Shown in pieces: positions 51,450-60,980 of a DNA stretch of 64,000 bases. Positions within the stretch are counted from its first letter, which is position 1. Each line of letters begins with the position of its first letter. A program made the position numbers and the translations under genes. The notes below the pieces were generated by a model. The model worked only from the letters and a program-made list of their open reading frames with translations, made no database searches and had not been told where the DNA came from. This DNA is from Streptomyces aquilus (GTDB lineage Bacteria > Actinomycetota > Actinomycetes > Streptomycetales > Streptomycetaceae): assembly GCF_003955715.1 (NCBI RefSeq), contig NZ_CP034463.1, positions 8,618,001 through 8,682,000 on the forward strand, in the 5' to 3' direction.

Positions 51450-52026
51450 CCCCTTCCCCACCGCACTCAAGATCCTGGTGGCCGGAGGCTTCGGAGTAGG
51501 CAAGACGACCTTCGTGGGCGCGGTCAGTGAGATCGCCCCGCTCAGCACGGAGGAACTGCTCACCACGGTCAGCGCCGCGACCGACAACCTGGACGGCATC
51601 GAGAACAAGGTCGAGACGACCGTCGCCATGGACTTCGGCCGTATCACCCTCGACCCGGAACATGTGCTGTACCTGTTCGGCACGCCCGGGCAGGAGCGGT
51701 TCTGGTTCATGTGGGACGAGCTCTCGGAGGGCGCGCTCGGCGCGGTCATCCTCGCCGACACCCGGCGCCTGGAGGACTGCTTCGCGGCCGTCGACTTCTT
51801 CGAGCAGCGCGGCCTCGGATTCATCGTCGCGATCAACGAGTTCGACGGCTCGTACCGCTACGACCCCGAGGAGGTCCGCGCCGCCATCGACCTCGCCCCG
51901 GAGATCCCCGTCATCCGCTGCGACGCCCGGATCTCCAGCTCGGGTGTCCAGACCCTGCTGACCCTCGTACGCCACCTCATCGCCCACGCCCCGGCGCCCG
52001 CGCCGAGCCACGGCGCCCACAGGTGA
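51427..52026 (+). CDS. Conservon GTPase (CvnD type)
   Basis: A 199-aa small GTP-binding protein starting MDYDDSSDPFPTALKILVAG. Walker A is GGFGVGKTT (about residues 20-28), switch/G3 is LFGTPGQERF (about 82-91), and the base-specificity motif is NEFD in AINEFDG (about 138), a variant of NKxD. It acts with CvnA to CvnC at the membrane. Start overlaps the DUF742 gene by 23 bp. Confidence 0.93.
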   Translation: MDYDDSSDPFPTALKILVAGGFGVGKTTFVGAVSEIAPLSTEELLTTVSAATDNLDGIENKVETTVAMDFGRITLDPEHVLYLFGTPGQERFWFMWDELSEGALGAVILADTRRLEDCFAAVDFFEQRGLGFIVAINEFDGSYRYDPEEVRAAIDLAPEIPVIRCDARISSSGVQTLLTLVRHLIAHAPAPAPSHGAHR

Positions 52027-52101
52027 TCGCCGTGCACATCTTGTCGCCCACCACTCCACGGAGCCGCATATGACCTTCGCCCACCGCGCCGGAACCCGCC
52101 G

Positions 52102-52680
52102 ATGAGCTACGACCCGGTGCGTCCCGCCGGTCGCCTGCTGCTCACCCCCGAGGACAAGGAGGCCCCCGCCCGGGCTCGCCGACTGCACGGGCTGGGCCTG
52201 GGGGAGCGCCCGGAGCCCGCGCTCGACGCGTTCGCCGACCGGCTCGCCGAGGTGACCGGGGCGCCGTACGCCATGGTCAACTTCCTTGACGAGTACGGGC
52301 AGTTCTTCGCCGGGCTGCACGTCCCCGCCGTCCGGCCGGTCCTCGTCGACGCGGACGGGACCAAGCCGGAGCTCGGCCGCCGGCTGGCGCGCGACCACGG
52401 TTTCTGCCCGCATGTGGTGGTGCGGCGCAAGGCGTTGGTCCTGGAGGACGTCAGCGACTATCCGCGGTTCGCCGGCAATCCCGTCGTCGACGAGTTCGGC
52501 ATCCGCTCCTATCTGGGCGCACCGCTCGTCGACCGGGGCGGCATGGTCCTCGGCACGGTGTGCGTCGCCGATGTGGAGCCGCGGCCCTGGGGGAAGAGCG
52601 GTCTGGAGACCATCAAGTCGGCGGCGGCGGAACTCGTCGCGCGCGTGGAGCGGATGGAGGCGGACGGCCTGCCCCTGTGA
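52102..52680 (+). CDS. GAF-domain sensor protein of the conservon
   Basis: A 192-aa protein starting MSYDPVRPAGRLLLTPEDKE. The GAF domain spans about residues 30-180 (VTGAPYAMVNFLDEYGQFFA, VLEDVSDYPRFAGNPVVDEF, YLGAPLVDRGGMVLGTVCV). It lies 75 bp after the GTPase on the same strand and probably belongs to the same operon. The Cys in HGFCPHVV could bind a cofactor or adduct. Ligand unknown. Confidence 0.87.
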   Translation: MSYDPVRPAGRLLLTPEDKEAPARARRLHGLGLGERPEPALDAFADRLAEVTGAPYAMVNFLDEYGQFFAGLHVPAVRPVLVDADGTKPELGRRLARDHGFCPHVVVRRKALVLEDVSDYPRFAGNPVVDEFGIRSYLGAPLVDRGGMVLGTVCVADVEPRPWGKSGLETIKSAAAELVARVERMEADGLPL

Positions 52681-52720
52681 ACGTGTGCCGGCTTCGTACG
52701 CCCTGACGCCCCGTCGTCGC

Positions 52721-53356
52721 TCACACCCCGCCCCGCCAGACGTTGTCGAACGCGGCGCTCTCGATCGCCCGCCGCTGCCGCACCGCCTCCAGCTCCATCA
52801 CCGCGTCCCCGACGGCCGCCAGCACGGTCGTCACGGTGTCGTCGGTGAGGTCCGCCGCGTCACCGGCCGGTTCGTCCTGGATGCCGGCCGCGGCGGCCAG
52901 GGCGGCGAACACCGGCTCGCCCGAGGCCCGGCGCGCCTCGGCGCGATGCCGCTCCGGCGAGTCCACCAGCTCGGCGTGTCCGGCCCGCTGGGCGATCCGC
53001 AGCCCGCGCGGGCGGGCGCTCAGCCCCTCCTGCTCCAGCGCGGAGTCGTACGCCGCGGAGAGCCCGCGGCCCCGGCGCCACAGCCAGTCCTCTACCGACT
53101 CGTACGGCTCCTGTCGTACGACGGTGGCGGCAGCCTCCGTCAGCAGGGGGTCGACCGGCACCGACTGCGCGCCCGGCACGACATGGTCGCCGTCCACCGC
53201 CAGCGCGCCCGCCTCCACGAGGTCGAGCAGCTCGGAGGCCGCGAGCGCGAGCGACAGATCGCCCTGTTCCAGGGGTCGGTCCTGGGCCGCCGCCAGGGCG
53301 ACGATCGCGAGATCACGTGCGGTGTTCATCGGCGGCTCCACATCGGTCGCAGGCAT
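52721..53356 (-). CDS. GPP34-family (Golgi phosphoprotein 3-like) protein
   Basis: A 211-aa protein from ATG 53354-53356 (MPATDVEPPMNTARDLAIVA), with GGGAGG eight bases upstream. An internal ATG at 53327-53329 (MNTARDLAI) with GGAG is the alternative start. The GPP34 domain (LSLALAASELLDLVEAGALA, EDWLWRRGRGLSAAYD) resembles GOLPH3, a phosphoinositide-binding protein in eukaryotes. The role in Streptomyces is unknown. It is convergent with the GAF gene. Confidence 0.83.
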   Translation of the reverse strand: MPATDVEPPMNTARDLAIVALAAAQDRPLEQGDLSLALAASELLDLVEAGALAVDGDHVVPGAQSVPVDPLLTEAAATVVRQEPYESVEDWLWRRGRGLSAAYDSALEQEGLSARPRGLRIAQRAGHAELVDSPERHRAEARRASGEPVFAALAAAAGIQDEPAGDAADLTDDTVTTVLAAVGDAVMELEAVRQRRAIESAAFDNVWRGGV

Positions 53357-53561
53357 CCTCGCCCCTCCCAACGGGCCGGTGGGCGGCGGTGTTCCCCACC
53401 CACGGGTGGCGTGAAGAAGATCTGCGGCGGCGCTTAAGAAAACCTCGATGGACCTGAGGGGGCGTCGTACGGCAGATTGCTACGCGATTCCACCCCTCTT
53501 CCCGGCTGCGGGCCGCTTCGGCGTGCCCGCGCGCGGGAACGCACCCTCAGGAGCCGTAGCG

Positions 53562-54590
53562 GTGAAGGCGCTGGTCAAGGAGAAGGCGGAGCCCGGACTG
53601 TGGCTCGCGGACGTGCCCGAGCCCGCCGTGGGACCCGGCGACGTACTGATCAAGGTGCTGCGCACCGGCATCTGCGGCACCGATCTGCACATCCGGTCCT
53701 GGGACGGCTGGGCGCAGCAGACGATCCGTACGCCGCTGGTGCTCGGGCACGAGTTCGTCGGCGAGGTCGTCGAGACCGGCCGTGACGTCGTCGACATCGC
53801 CGTGGGCGACCGGGTCAGCGGCGAGGGGCACCTCGTGTGCGGCAAGTGCCGCAACTGCCTCGCCGGCCGCCGCCACCTGTGCCGGGCCACGGTCGGGCTC
53901 GGCGTCGGACGGGACGGGGCCTTCGCGGAGTACGTCGCCCTGCCCGCCTCGAACGTGTGGGTGCACCGCGTCCCCGTGGACCTCGACGTGGCCGCGATCT
54001 TCGACCCGTTCGGCAACGCCGTGCACACCGCGCTGTCCTTCCCGCTGGTCGGCGAGGACGTGCTGATCACCGGGGCCGGGCCGATCGGCCTGATGGCGGC
54101 GGCCGTGGCCAAGCACGCCGGGGCCCGCAACGTCGTCGTCACCGACGTCAGCGAGGAGCGCCTCGACCTCGCCCGCAAGATCGGCGTCAGCCTCGCGCTC
54201 AACGTCGCCGAGTCCTCGATCGCCGACGGCCAGCGCTCCCTGGGGCTGCGCGAGGGCTTCGACATCGGCCTGGAGATGTCCGGCAACCCGACCGCGATGC
54301 GCGACATGATCGCCAACATGACGCACGGCGGCCGGATCGCCATGCTCGGCCTGCCCGCGCAGGAGTTCCCGGTCGACTGGGCCCGCATCGTCACCTCGAT
54401 GATCACCATCAAGGGCATCTACGGCCGTGAGATGTTCGAGACCTGGTACGCGATGTCGGTCCTCCTGGAGGGCGGTCTCGACCTCGCCCCCGTGATCACC
54501 GGCCGCTACGGCTACCGCGACTACGAGGCGGCGTTCGCGGACGCCGCCAGCGGCCGCGGCGGCAAGGTCATCCTCGACTGGACTGCGTAA
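53562..54590 (+). CDS. tdh: L-threonine 3-dehydrogenase
   Basis: A 342-aa zinc medium-chain dehydrogenase from GTG 53562 ([20 protein letters not shown]) with AGGAG nine bases upstream. Catalytic zinc ligands are in GICGTDLHI and GHEFVGE; structural zinc cysteines are in [19 protein letters not shown]. The NAD motif is [12 protein letters not shown] (about residues 171-182). It oxidises threonine to 2-amino-3-oxobutyrate. The next gene, kbl, consumes this product; the two are 34 bp apart. Confidence 0.95.
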   Translation: MKALVKEKAEPGLWLADVPEPAVGPGDVLIKVLRTGICGTDLHIRSWDGWAQQTIRTPLVLGHEFVGEVVETGRDVVDIAVGDRVSGEGHLVCGKCRNCLAGRRHLCRATVGLGVGRDGAFAEYVALPASNVWVHRVPVDLDVAAIFDPFGNAVHTALSFPLVGEDVLITGAGPIGLMAAAVAKHAGARNVVVTDVSEERLDLARKIGVSLALNVAESSIADGQRSLGLREGFDIGLEMSGNPTAMRDMIANMTHGGRIAMLGLPAQEFPVDWARIVTSMITIKGIYGREMFETWYAMSVLLEGGLDLAPVITGRYGYRDYEAAFADAASGRGGKVILDWTA

Positions 54591-54624
54591 CTCCGGACCG
54601 CGTAACCCTTTAGGAGCCCCTCCC

Positions 54625-55830
54625 ATGTTCGACTCTGTCCGTGACGATCTCCGCGCCACCCTCGACGAGATCCGCGCCGCCGGTCTGCACAAGCCCGAGC
54701 GCGTCATCGGCACCCCGCAGTCCGCGACCGTGAACGTCACCGCGGGCGGCCGCCCCGGTGAGGTCCTCAACTTCTGCGCCAACAACTACCTCGGTCTCGC
54801 CGACCACCCCGAGGTCGTCGCCGCCGCCCACGAGGCGCTCGACCGCTGGGGCTACGGCATGGCGTCCGTGCGCTTCATCTGCGGTACGCAGGAGGTGCAC
54901 AAGGAGCTGGAGGCCCGACTCTCGGCCTTCCTCGGCCAGGAGGACACGATCCTCTACTCCTCCTGCTTCGACGCCAACGGCGGTGTCTTCGAGACCCTCC
55001 TCGGCCCCGAGGACGCGGTCATCTCCGACGCCCTCAACCACGCGTCGATCATCGACGGCATCCGCCTGTCCAAGGCCCGCCGCCTCCGCTACGCCAACCG
55101 CGACATGGCCGACCTGGAACGGCAGTTGAAGGACGCCTCCGACGCGCGCCGCCGCCTGATCGTCACCGACGGCGTGTTCTCCATGGACGGCTATGTGGCC
55201 CCGCTGCGCGAGATCTGCGACCTCGCCGACCGCTACGACGCCATGGTCATGGTCGACGACTCGCACGCCGTCGGCTTCGTCGGCCCCGGCGGCCGCGGCA
55301 CCCCCGAGCTGCACGGCGTCATGGACCGCGTCGACATCATCACCGGCACCCTCGGCAAGGCGCTCGGCGGCGCGTCCGGCGGCTATGTGGCGGCCCGCGC
55401 GGAGATCGTCGCCCTGCTGCGCCAGCGCTCCCGCCCGTACCTGTTCTCCAACACCCTCGCCCCGGTGATCGCCGCCGCCTCCCTCACGGTCCTCGACCTG
55501 CTGGAGTCGGCGGACGACCTGCGGGTCCGGCTGAACGAGAACACGGCCCTGTTCCGCCGCCGGATGACCGAGGAGGGCTTCGAGATCCTCCCCGGCGACC
55601 ACGCCATCGCCCCCGTGATGATCGGCGACGCGGCCAAGGCGGGCCGCCTCGCGGAGCTGCTCCTGGAGCGCGGCGTGTACGTGATCGGCTTCTCCTACCC
55701 GGTGGTGCCCCAGGGCCAGGCCCGCATCCGCGTCCAGCTCTCCGCGGCCCACTCCACGGAGGACGTGAACCGCGCGGTGGACGCCTTCGTCGCGGCCCGG
55801 GACGAGCTGGAGGCGGAGGCGGCTGGCTGA
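54625..55830 (+). CDS. kbl: Glycine C-acetyltransferase (2-amino-3-ketobutyrate CoA ligase)
   Basis: A 401-aa PLP enzyme of the alpha-oxoamine synthase family, starting [20 protein letters not shown]. The family core is [30 protein letters not shown], and the Schiff-base Lys in [14 protein letters not shown] (about residue 245). It splits 2-amino-3-oxobutyrate with CoA to glycine and acetyl-CoA. Together with tdh it forms the threonine-to-glycine route. Ribosome site AGGAGC lies just upstream. Confidence 0.95.
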   Translation: MFDSVRDDLRATLDEIRAAGLHKPERVIGTPQSATVNVTAGGRPGEVLNFCANNYLGLADHPEVVAAAHEALDRWGYGMASVRFICGTQEVHKELEARLSAFLGQEDTILYSSCFDANGGVFETLLGPEDAVISDALNHASIIDGIRLSKARRLRYANRDMADLERQLKDASDARRRLIVTDGVFSMDGYVAPLREICDLADRYDAMVMVDDSHAVGFVGPGGRGTPELHGVMDRVDIITGTLGKALGGASGGYVAARAEIVALLRQRSRPYLFSNTLAPVIAAASLTVLDLLESADDLRVRLNENTALFRRRMTEEGFEILPGDHAIAPVMIGDAAKAGRLAELLLERGVYVIGFSYPVVPQGQARIRVQLSAAHSTEDVNRAVDAFVAARDELEAEAAG

Positions 55831-55867
55831 GCCCGAGCACACGGGGGCATTTGAGACAATCGATCCC

Positions 55868-56776
55868 ATGATCGAAGCGCGGCGGCTGCACATCCTCCGG
55901 GCGGTGGCCGACCACCGTACGGTGACGGCGGCTGCCGCCGCGCTGTATCTCACGCCCTCGGCGGTGTCCCAGCAGCTCACGGCCCTGGAGCAGGAAACCG
56001 GGCACCGCCTGGTCGAGCGCGGCGCGAAGGGCGTACGGCTGACCGCGGCCGGCGAGATCCTGCTGAACCACACCAACGCCGTTCTCGCCCAGCTGGAGCG
56101 CGCGGAGGCCGAACTGGCCGCGTACGGCTCGGGCGAGGCCGGCACGGTCACCGTCGCCTCCTTCGCGACCGGCATCGCCCTGGTCGTCGCGCCCGCGGTG
56201 GCGAGGCTCGCGGTGACCTCCCCGGGCATCCGCATCCGCGTCCAGGACGCCGAGGGCGACGCCAGCCTGCCGATGGTCCTGGACCGGCAGGTCGACGTCG
56301 CGGTCGCCGTCGAGTACCGCGGGGCACCCCCGGCCGACGACCCCCGTCTGACCCACGTCTCCCTGTACGCCGAGCCCTTCGACGCGGTCGTCCCGGTGAG
56401 CCACCGGCTGGCGGAGGCGGGCGAGGTGCCGTTGGCGGAGCTGGCCAAGGACCCGTGGATCGGCCCCTACCCGGGCAACCCCTGCCATGAGGTCGTCGTC
56501 CTGGCCTGCGAGAACGCGGGCTTCCAGCCCAGTCTCGAACACTCCTCGGACGACTTCCGCGCGGTCGTCGCCCTCGCCTCGGCCGGCGCGGGTGTGGCGC
56601 TCGTACCCCGCTCGGCGCTGATCGGCATGGACCTCACGGGTGTCGTCGTACGACCGGTCGACGGCGTCGCACCCACCCGGCGGGTGTTCGCGGCGGTACG
56701 GCGGGGCGCGGAGGGGCATCCGCTGATCCGGCCGGTGATCGAGGCGCTGGCGGGGGTGGCGGAGAGCGGGACGTAA
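55868..56776 (+). CDS. LysR family transcriptional regulator
   Basis: A 302-aa regulator starting MIEARRLHILRAVADHRTVT. The N-terminal winged HTH (AAALYLTPSAVSQQLTALEQ, about residues 21-40) is followed by a periplasmic-binding-protein-like effector domain (about 90-295). It lies 37 bp after kbl on the same strand, but LysR targets are often divergent; co-regulation of tdh-kbl is possible and untested. Confidence 0.92.
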   Translation: MIEARRLHILRAVADHRTVTAAAAALYLTPSAVSQQLTALEQETGHRLVERGAKGVRLTAAGEILLNHTNAVLAQLERAEAELAAYGSGEAGTVTVASFATGIALVVAPAVARLAVTSPGIRIRVQDAEGDASLPMVLDRQVDVAVAVEYRGAPPADDPRLTHVSLYAEPFDAVVPVSHRLAEAGEVPLAELAKDPWIGPYPGNPCHEVVVLACENAGFQPSLEHSSDDFRAVVALASAGAGVALVPRSALIGMDLTGVVVRPVDGVAPTRRVFAAVRRGAEGHPLIRPVIEALAGVAESGT

Positions 56777-56784
56777 CCTGGCCG

Positions 56785-56817
56785 TTTCATATCCGGGATA
56801 GTGTCCCGGATATGAAA
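56785..56817 (+). promoter_or_regulatory. Perfect palindromic operator overlapping the XRE-cupin start
   Basis: A 14-bp arm TTTCATATCCGGGA (56785-56798), a 5-bp spacer, and its exact complement (56804-56817). The start codon ATG 56812-56814 lies inside the right arm. TAGTGT (56799-56804) could be a -10 element that would place the transcription start at or near the ATG, giving a leaderless mRNA; no ribosome site precedes this ATG. Self-repression by the XRE-cupin protein is the natural inference. Confidence 0.8.
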
Positions 56818-57396
56818 CAAGCGGAAGCCGAGACCGTCCCGGACCCCGTCGACGCCCGACTGGGTGCCCGGCTGGCCGAACTGCGCGCCGAACGCGGCTG
56901 GTCCCTCGGGGAGTTGGCCGAGCGCGCCGGAGTGAGCAAGTCGACGCTGTCGCGGGCCGAGCGCGCCGAGATCAGCCCCACCGCCTCCCTGCTGAACCGC
57001 CTGTGCGCGGTCCACGGACGGACCATGTCCCAGCTGCTCAGCGAGGTCGAGACCGAGCCCCCGCTCCTGGTCCGGGCCGCCGAGCAGCCCGTGTGGGAGG
57101 ACCGGGCCTCCGGTTTCGTACGGCGCTCCGTGTCACCGCCCCACAGCGGGCTGCGCGGCGAACTCGTCGAGGGACGGCTCGCCCCGGGCTCCGACATCGC
57201 GTACGACAGGCCGCCCGTGCCCGGGCTCGAACAGCACATCTGGGTCCTGGAAGGCGCGCTGGACATGACCGCGCAGGACGTCGAGCACCGACTCGACACG
57301 GGGGACTGCCTGCGGCTGCGGGTGTGGGGGCCGACACGGTTCCGGTGCGCCGGGCCGGAGCCGGTGCGGTACGTGCTGGCGGTGGTGCTGCCGTGA
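56812..57396 (+). CDS. XRE-family HTH and cupin-domain regulator
   Basis: A 194-aa regulator starting MKQAEAETVPDPVDARLGAR. Residues 20-72 form a Cro/CI HTH (WSLGELAERAGVSKSTLSRAE); residues 110-194 form a cupin barrel (APGSDIAYDRPPVPGLEQHIWVLEG is split by a turn). It is coupled to a GNAT acetyltransferase (GTGA overlap), a common pairing in Streptomyces. The cupin may bind the acetyltransferase substrate or product. A perfect palindrome overlaps its start codon. Confidence 0.92.
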   Translation: MKQAEAETVPDPVDARLGARLAELRAERGWSLGELAERAGVSKSTLSRAERAEISPTASLLNRLCAVHGRTMSQLLSEVETEPPLLVRAAEQPVWEDRASGFVRRSVSPPHSGLRGELVEGRLAPGSDIAYDRPPVPGLEQHIWVLEGALDMTAQDVEHRLDTGDCLRLRVWGPTRFRCAGPEPVRYVLAVVLP

Positions 57397-57926
57397 TCGT
57401 CACCCGACTCGACGCCGACCAAGTGCAGCTGTACGTCGAGGAGTTGGCCGACCTGATGGCCGACACCGTGGACGGCGGCGCCTCCATCGGCTTCCTCGCA
57501 CCCCTCGACCGCGCGACGGCCGTCGCCTGGTGGAAGGAACGGGCGGCCGCGGTGGCGTCCGGACAACTCGCCGTCTGGATCGCCCGTGCCGACGACCGGA
57601 CGCTCGGCACCGTCAGCCTGGCCTTCCCCGACAAGCCCAACAGCTGCCACCGCGCCGAACTGGTCAAGCTGATGGTCCACCGGGACGCGCGCGGGCGCGG
57701 TCTGGGACGCGGGCTCCTGACGGCCGCCGAACAGGCCGCCGCCGACGCCGGCATCACCCTGCTCCACCTCGACACCGAGACCGACAGCCCGGCGGAGCGC
57801 CTCTACACCTCGGCCGGTTGGACCAGGGTCGGCGTGATCCCCGACTACGCGGCCGACCCGGGCGGGGTCCTGCGGGGCACCACCCTCTACTACAAGGAGC
57901 TCGGGACAACCGCTCCCACCAGGTGA
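57393..57926 (+). CDS. GNAT family N-acetyltransferase
   Basis: A 177-aa acetyltransferase from GTG 57393 (VIVTRLDADQVQLYVEELAD). The acetyl-CoA motif is KLMVHRDARGRGLGRGLLTA (about residues 90-109), with the RGxGLG core. The substrate is unknown; small amines or antibiotics are typical for this class. It is coupled to the XRE-cupin regulator (GTGA), so both are expected to be induced together. Confidence 0.92.
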   Translation: MIVTRLDADQVQLYVEELADLMADTVDGGASIGFLAPLDRATAVAWWKERAAAVASGQLAVWIARADDRTLGTVSLAFPDKPNSCHRAELVKLMVHRDARGRGLGRGLLTAAEQAAADAGITLLHLDTETDSPAERLYTSAGWTRVGVIPDYAADPGGVLRGTTLYYKELGTTAPTR

Positions 57927-57956
57927 TTGTCAGTGGCAGCCGCTACGGTGCGTGTC

Positions 57957-58316
57957 ATGCCGGATGCCGAAGACGTACGCCGTATCGCCCTGTCCCTGCC
58001 GGACACCACGGAGAAGATCGCCTGGAGCATGCCCACGTTCCGGGTCGCGGGGAAGATGTTCGCCACGCTCCCCGAGGAGGAGACCTCCCTCGCGGTCCGC
58101 TGCCCCAAGGAGGAGCGGGACGAACTGGTGCTCGCCGAGCCGGAGAAGTTCTGGATCGCCGACCACGAGGCGCAGTTCGCCTGGGTCCGGGCCCGCCTCG
58201 CCGCGCTGGAGGACGAGGACGAACTGCGGGACATCCTGGCCGACTCCTGGCGCCAGGCCGCCCCGCCCCGACTCCTCGACAGCTATCCGGAGTTGGGGCG
58301 TCCGGTCGGCGAGTGA
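57957..58316 (+). CDS. MmcQ/YjbR family protein
   Basis: A 119-aa protein starting MPDAEDVRRIALSLPDTTEK. The MmcQ/YjbR fold (LPDTTEKIAWSMPTFRVAGK, FWIADHEAQFAWVRARLAAL) is a small double-wing-like domain, often called DNA-binding on structural grounds only. No clear ribosome site is seen. Function unknown. Confidence 0.87.
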   Translation: MPDAEDVRRIALSLPDTTEKIAWSMPTFRVAGKMFATLPEEETSLAVRCPKEERDELVLAEPEKFWIADHEAQFAWVRARLAALEDEDELRDILADSWRQAAPPRLLDSYPELGRPVGE

Positions 58317-58411
58317 AATTCCCCGGGCGCTGTCAGTGCCCCGTGGCATGATCCGGAGGCGTGGCGGCTGGGGAGCCTGCGGGTGCGGGTGGTGCCGGGA
58401 GGGGTGTGGGG

Positions 58412-59719
58412 ATGACCGGGGTGTCGTCGAAGGGGGAGGCGTACGGCGCGAGCGCCGAGGACATCGGCCCTCGCCGGGCGAGCGAGGCGGCCGTGCCCGC
58501 CGTCTGGTCACGGGACTTCGCCCTGTTCTTCGTCGCGCGGGCCGTCGCCGCCCTCGGCCACACCATCCTCCCGGTCGCCCTGGCCGCCGGTCTGCTGGAG
58601 CACGGCTACGGGGCGGGCGCGGTGGGCCTCGCGATGGCTTCCTCGGCCGCGTCCTTCGCCGGGCTCGTGGTCTTCGGCGGTGTCATCGCCGACCGCTTCG
58701 ACACCCGCAAGGTGATGATCGGCGCCGACGTGGTGCGGCTGGGCACCCAGACCCTCGCCGCCGCGCTCTTCTTCTCCGGGCATGTGGTGCTGTGGCAGAT
58801 CTGCGCCATCGGCTTCGTCAACGGCGTGGCGGGCGCCCTGTTCCAGCCCGGTGTCGCCAGCACCGTTCCGCGGCTGGCCGCCGATGTGCAGGGCGCGAAC
58901 GGCGCGATACGCATCGCGGAGGCCGGCGCCCAGCTCGCCGGCCCCGCCCTCGCCGGACTGCTCGTCGGCTTCGCCTCGGCCGGCGGCGTCTTCGCCGTGG
59001 ACGCCGCCATGTACGCGGTCAGCGCCCTGTGCCTGCTGGCGCTCCGGCTGCCGCCGCGCGCCCCGGACGACGGACCGGCGCCGCGCGCGGCCAGCACCTT
59101 CCGGGCCGATCTGGCCACCGGCTGGCGGGAGTTCAGGGGCCGCACCTGGCTGTGGGGAGTGATAGCCATCTGGGGCCTGTACATGATCTCCGTGTCCGGC
59201 CCCACCGTCCCGCTGGTCGCCACCGAGGTCGTCCAGGACCACGGCCCGCGCGCCTACGGCCTGGTGAACTCCGCGCTCGGCGCCGGCACCGTCGTCGGCG
59301 GACTCCTCGCCCTGCGGCTGCGCCCGCGCCGGATGCTGCGCGCCGGATCGATCGCCCTGGTCGGCTTCGGAGCCTTCCCGGCGGCCGTCGGCGCGGGCCT
59401 CGGCGTGCCCGCCATGATGGCCGGAGCCGCCGTCGCCGGGACGGGCATGGCGTTCTGGAGCGTGATGTGGTCGACCAGCATCCAGACCCAGGTCCCGCCC
59501 GACGCCCTCAACCGCATCCACGCCTACGACGTCGCGGGCTCCCTCGCCCTGATGCCGGTCGGCCAGGCACTCGCGGGCCCGTCCGCCGGGGCCCTCGGCG
59601 CCGACCATGTGCTGCTGGTCGCGGGGGTGATGAGCCTGGTCGTCTGCGGTGCCCTGCTCTCGGTGCCGGCGATACGCGACCTGGTACGCGCCGACGCCGT
59701 GGCTTCGCCTTCCCGATAA
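58412..59719 (+). CDS. MFS transporter
   Basis: A 435-aa membrane protein from ATG 58412 (MTGVSSKGEAYGASAEDIGP) with GGGAGGGG upstream. About twelve hydrophobic segments are visible between residues 35 and 420; motif A appears as GGVIADRFDTRKVMIGADV after TM2. It resembles the enterobactin/macrolide-type exporter group. Substrate unknown. An in-frame GTG at 58361 would add a Gly/Ala-rich extension. Confidence 0.9.
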   Translation: MTGVSSKGEAYGASAEDIGPRRASEAAVPAVWSRDFALFFVARAVAALGHTILPVALAAGLLEHGYGAGAVGLAMASSAASFAGLVVFGGVIADRFDTRKVMIGADVVRLGTQTLAAALFFSGHVVLWQICAIGFVNGVAGALFQPGVASTVPRLAADVQGANGAIRIAEAGAQLAGPALAGLLVGFASAGGVFAVDAAMYAVSALCLLALRLPPRAPDDGPAPRAASTFRADLATGWREFRGRTWLWGVIAIWGLYMISVSGPTVPLVATEVVQDHGPRAYGLVNSALGAGTVVGGLLALRLRPRRMLRAGSIALVGFGAFPAAVGAGLGVPAMMAGAAVAGTGMAFWSVMWSTSIQTQVPPDALNRIHAYDVAGSLALMPVGQALAGPSAGALGADHVLLVAGVMSLVVCGALLSVPAIRDLVRADAVASPSR

Positions 59720-59800
59720 ACGGGTGCGCGACCACCGACCCGAGTGCGGTATTGTTTCACTGCACGTTCGGCCGGGGGAAACCCCAGGTCAGACGGACAC

Positions 59801-59874
<74 letters not shown>

Positions 59875-59883
59875 CGGTGTGAG

Positions 59884-59917
59884 AGGGCCTTCACAGGCGA
59901 CAGCCTGTGAAGGCCCT
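59884..59917 (+). terminator. Hairpin terminator after tRNA-Pro
   Basis: A perfect 15-bp stem AGGGCCTTCACAGGC (59884-59898), loop GACA, and complement (59903-59917), followed by TTCTTCG. It lies 9 bp after the tRNA and 11 bp before the convergent stop at 59929, so it may serve both directions. Confidence 0.9.
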
Positions 59918-59928
59918 TCTTCGTGCCG

Positions 59929-60840
59929 TCAGTTCGCCCCGAGCACGGACCCCAGCGCCTCGTCGACCGTCGGGTGGGCGAAGTCGAAGCCGGCCTTGAG
60001 CAGGGCCGACGGTACGGCACGGCAACTGCACGTGATGCCTGTCGCGAACTCCCCGAGCACCGCCCGGAGCGCGAACGCGGGCACGGCGGCCAACGTGGGC
60101 CGGTGCAGCGCCCGGCCCAGCGCCTCGGTGACGGCACGGTTGGTCACCGGTTCGGGGGCCGTGAAATTGACCGGACCTGAAAGCTCCTCGGCGGCGATCG
60201 CGAAACGCAGCGCCGCGAGGTGATCGGTGAGCGAGATGAACGGCCAGTACTGCTCGCCCGAGCCCAGCCGACCCCCCAGACCGAAGCGGAACAACGGCAG
60301 CAGACGGCCGAAGGCGCCGCCCTTCGCCGAGACCACGAGGCCGGTACGCGGATGCACGACCCGGACCCCGGCCTCCCGGGCCGGGTCGGCGGCGGCCTCC
60401 CAGGCGGCGCACACGTCCGCCAGGAAGTCGTCCCCCGCGGGTGCGCTCTCCTCGATGACCAGGTCACCGGTGTCGCCGTAGTAGCCGGTCGCGGACGCGG
60501 AGACGAGCACGCGTGGGGGAGTGGCCGCCTCGGCGCAGGCCCGCGCGATCGTCTCGGTCCCGGCGGTCCGGCTCCGGCGGATCTCCGCCTTGTACGCGGC
60601 GTTCCAGCGCCGGTCCCCGATCCCGGCGCCCGCCAGATGCACGACCGCGTCGACCCCGTCCAGCGCGCCGGGCTGGACCACGCCGCCGACCGGGTCCCAC
60701 CATGCCGACTCGCCACCGTCCCCGGGGGTGACGGCCGAGCGGTCGCGCACGAGGCGGAGGACGCCGTGGCCGTCGGCGAGGAGCGAGCGGGTGAGGGCGG
60801 AACCGATGAGTCCGGTGGAACCGGTGATCGCGACGCGCAT
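59929..60840 (-). CDS. TIGR01777-family NAD-dependent epimerase-like protein
   Basis: A 303-aa extended short-chain dehydrogenase-like protein starting MRVAITGSTGLIGSALTRSL. The dinucleotide motif is TGSTGLIG (residues 6-13); VLVSASATGYYGD lies near residue 110 and a C-terminal DUF1731-like region follows (about 240-300). The enzymatic reaction is unknown; an E. coli member is YfcH. It shares the convergent space with the tRNA. Confidence 0.88.
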   Translation of the reverse strand: MRVAITGSTGLIGSALTRSLLADGHGVLRLVRDRSAVTPGDGGESAWWDPVGGVVQPGALDGVDAVVHLAGAGIGDRRWNAAYKAEIRRSRTAGTETIARACAEAATPPRVLVSASATGYYGDTGDLVIEESAPAGDDFLADVCAAWEAAADPAREAGVRVVHPRTGLVVSAKGGAFGRLLPLFRFGLGGRLGSGEQYWPFISLTDHLAALRFAIAAEELSGPVNFTAPEPVTNRAVTEALGRALHRPTLAAVPAFALRAVLGEFATGITCSCRAVPSALLKAGFDFAHPTVDEALGSVLGAN

Positions 60841-60980
60841 GGCGTCCTCCCAGGCTGGGGTCGTGCGTCCTAGTCGTTCAAATTTGAACCCAACCTACTC
60901 CGTGCCGTGTCCCGACCGCCGAGGAGGGGCCTGTGACATGGCTCATCGCGCGGCTTTCCCGGCGAGGGAAGGCGGCGCGT

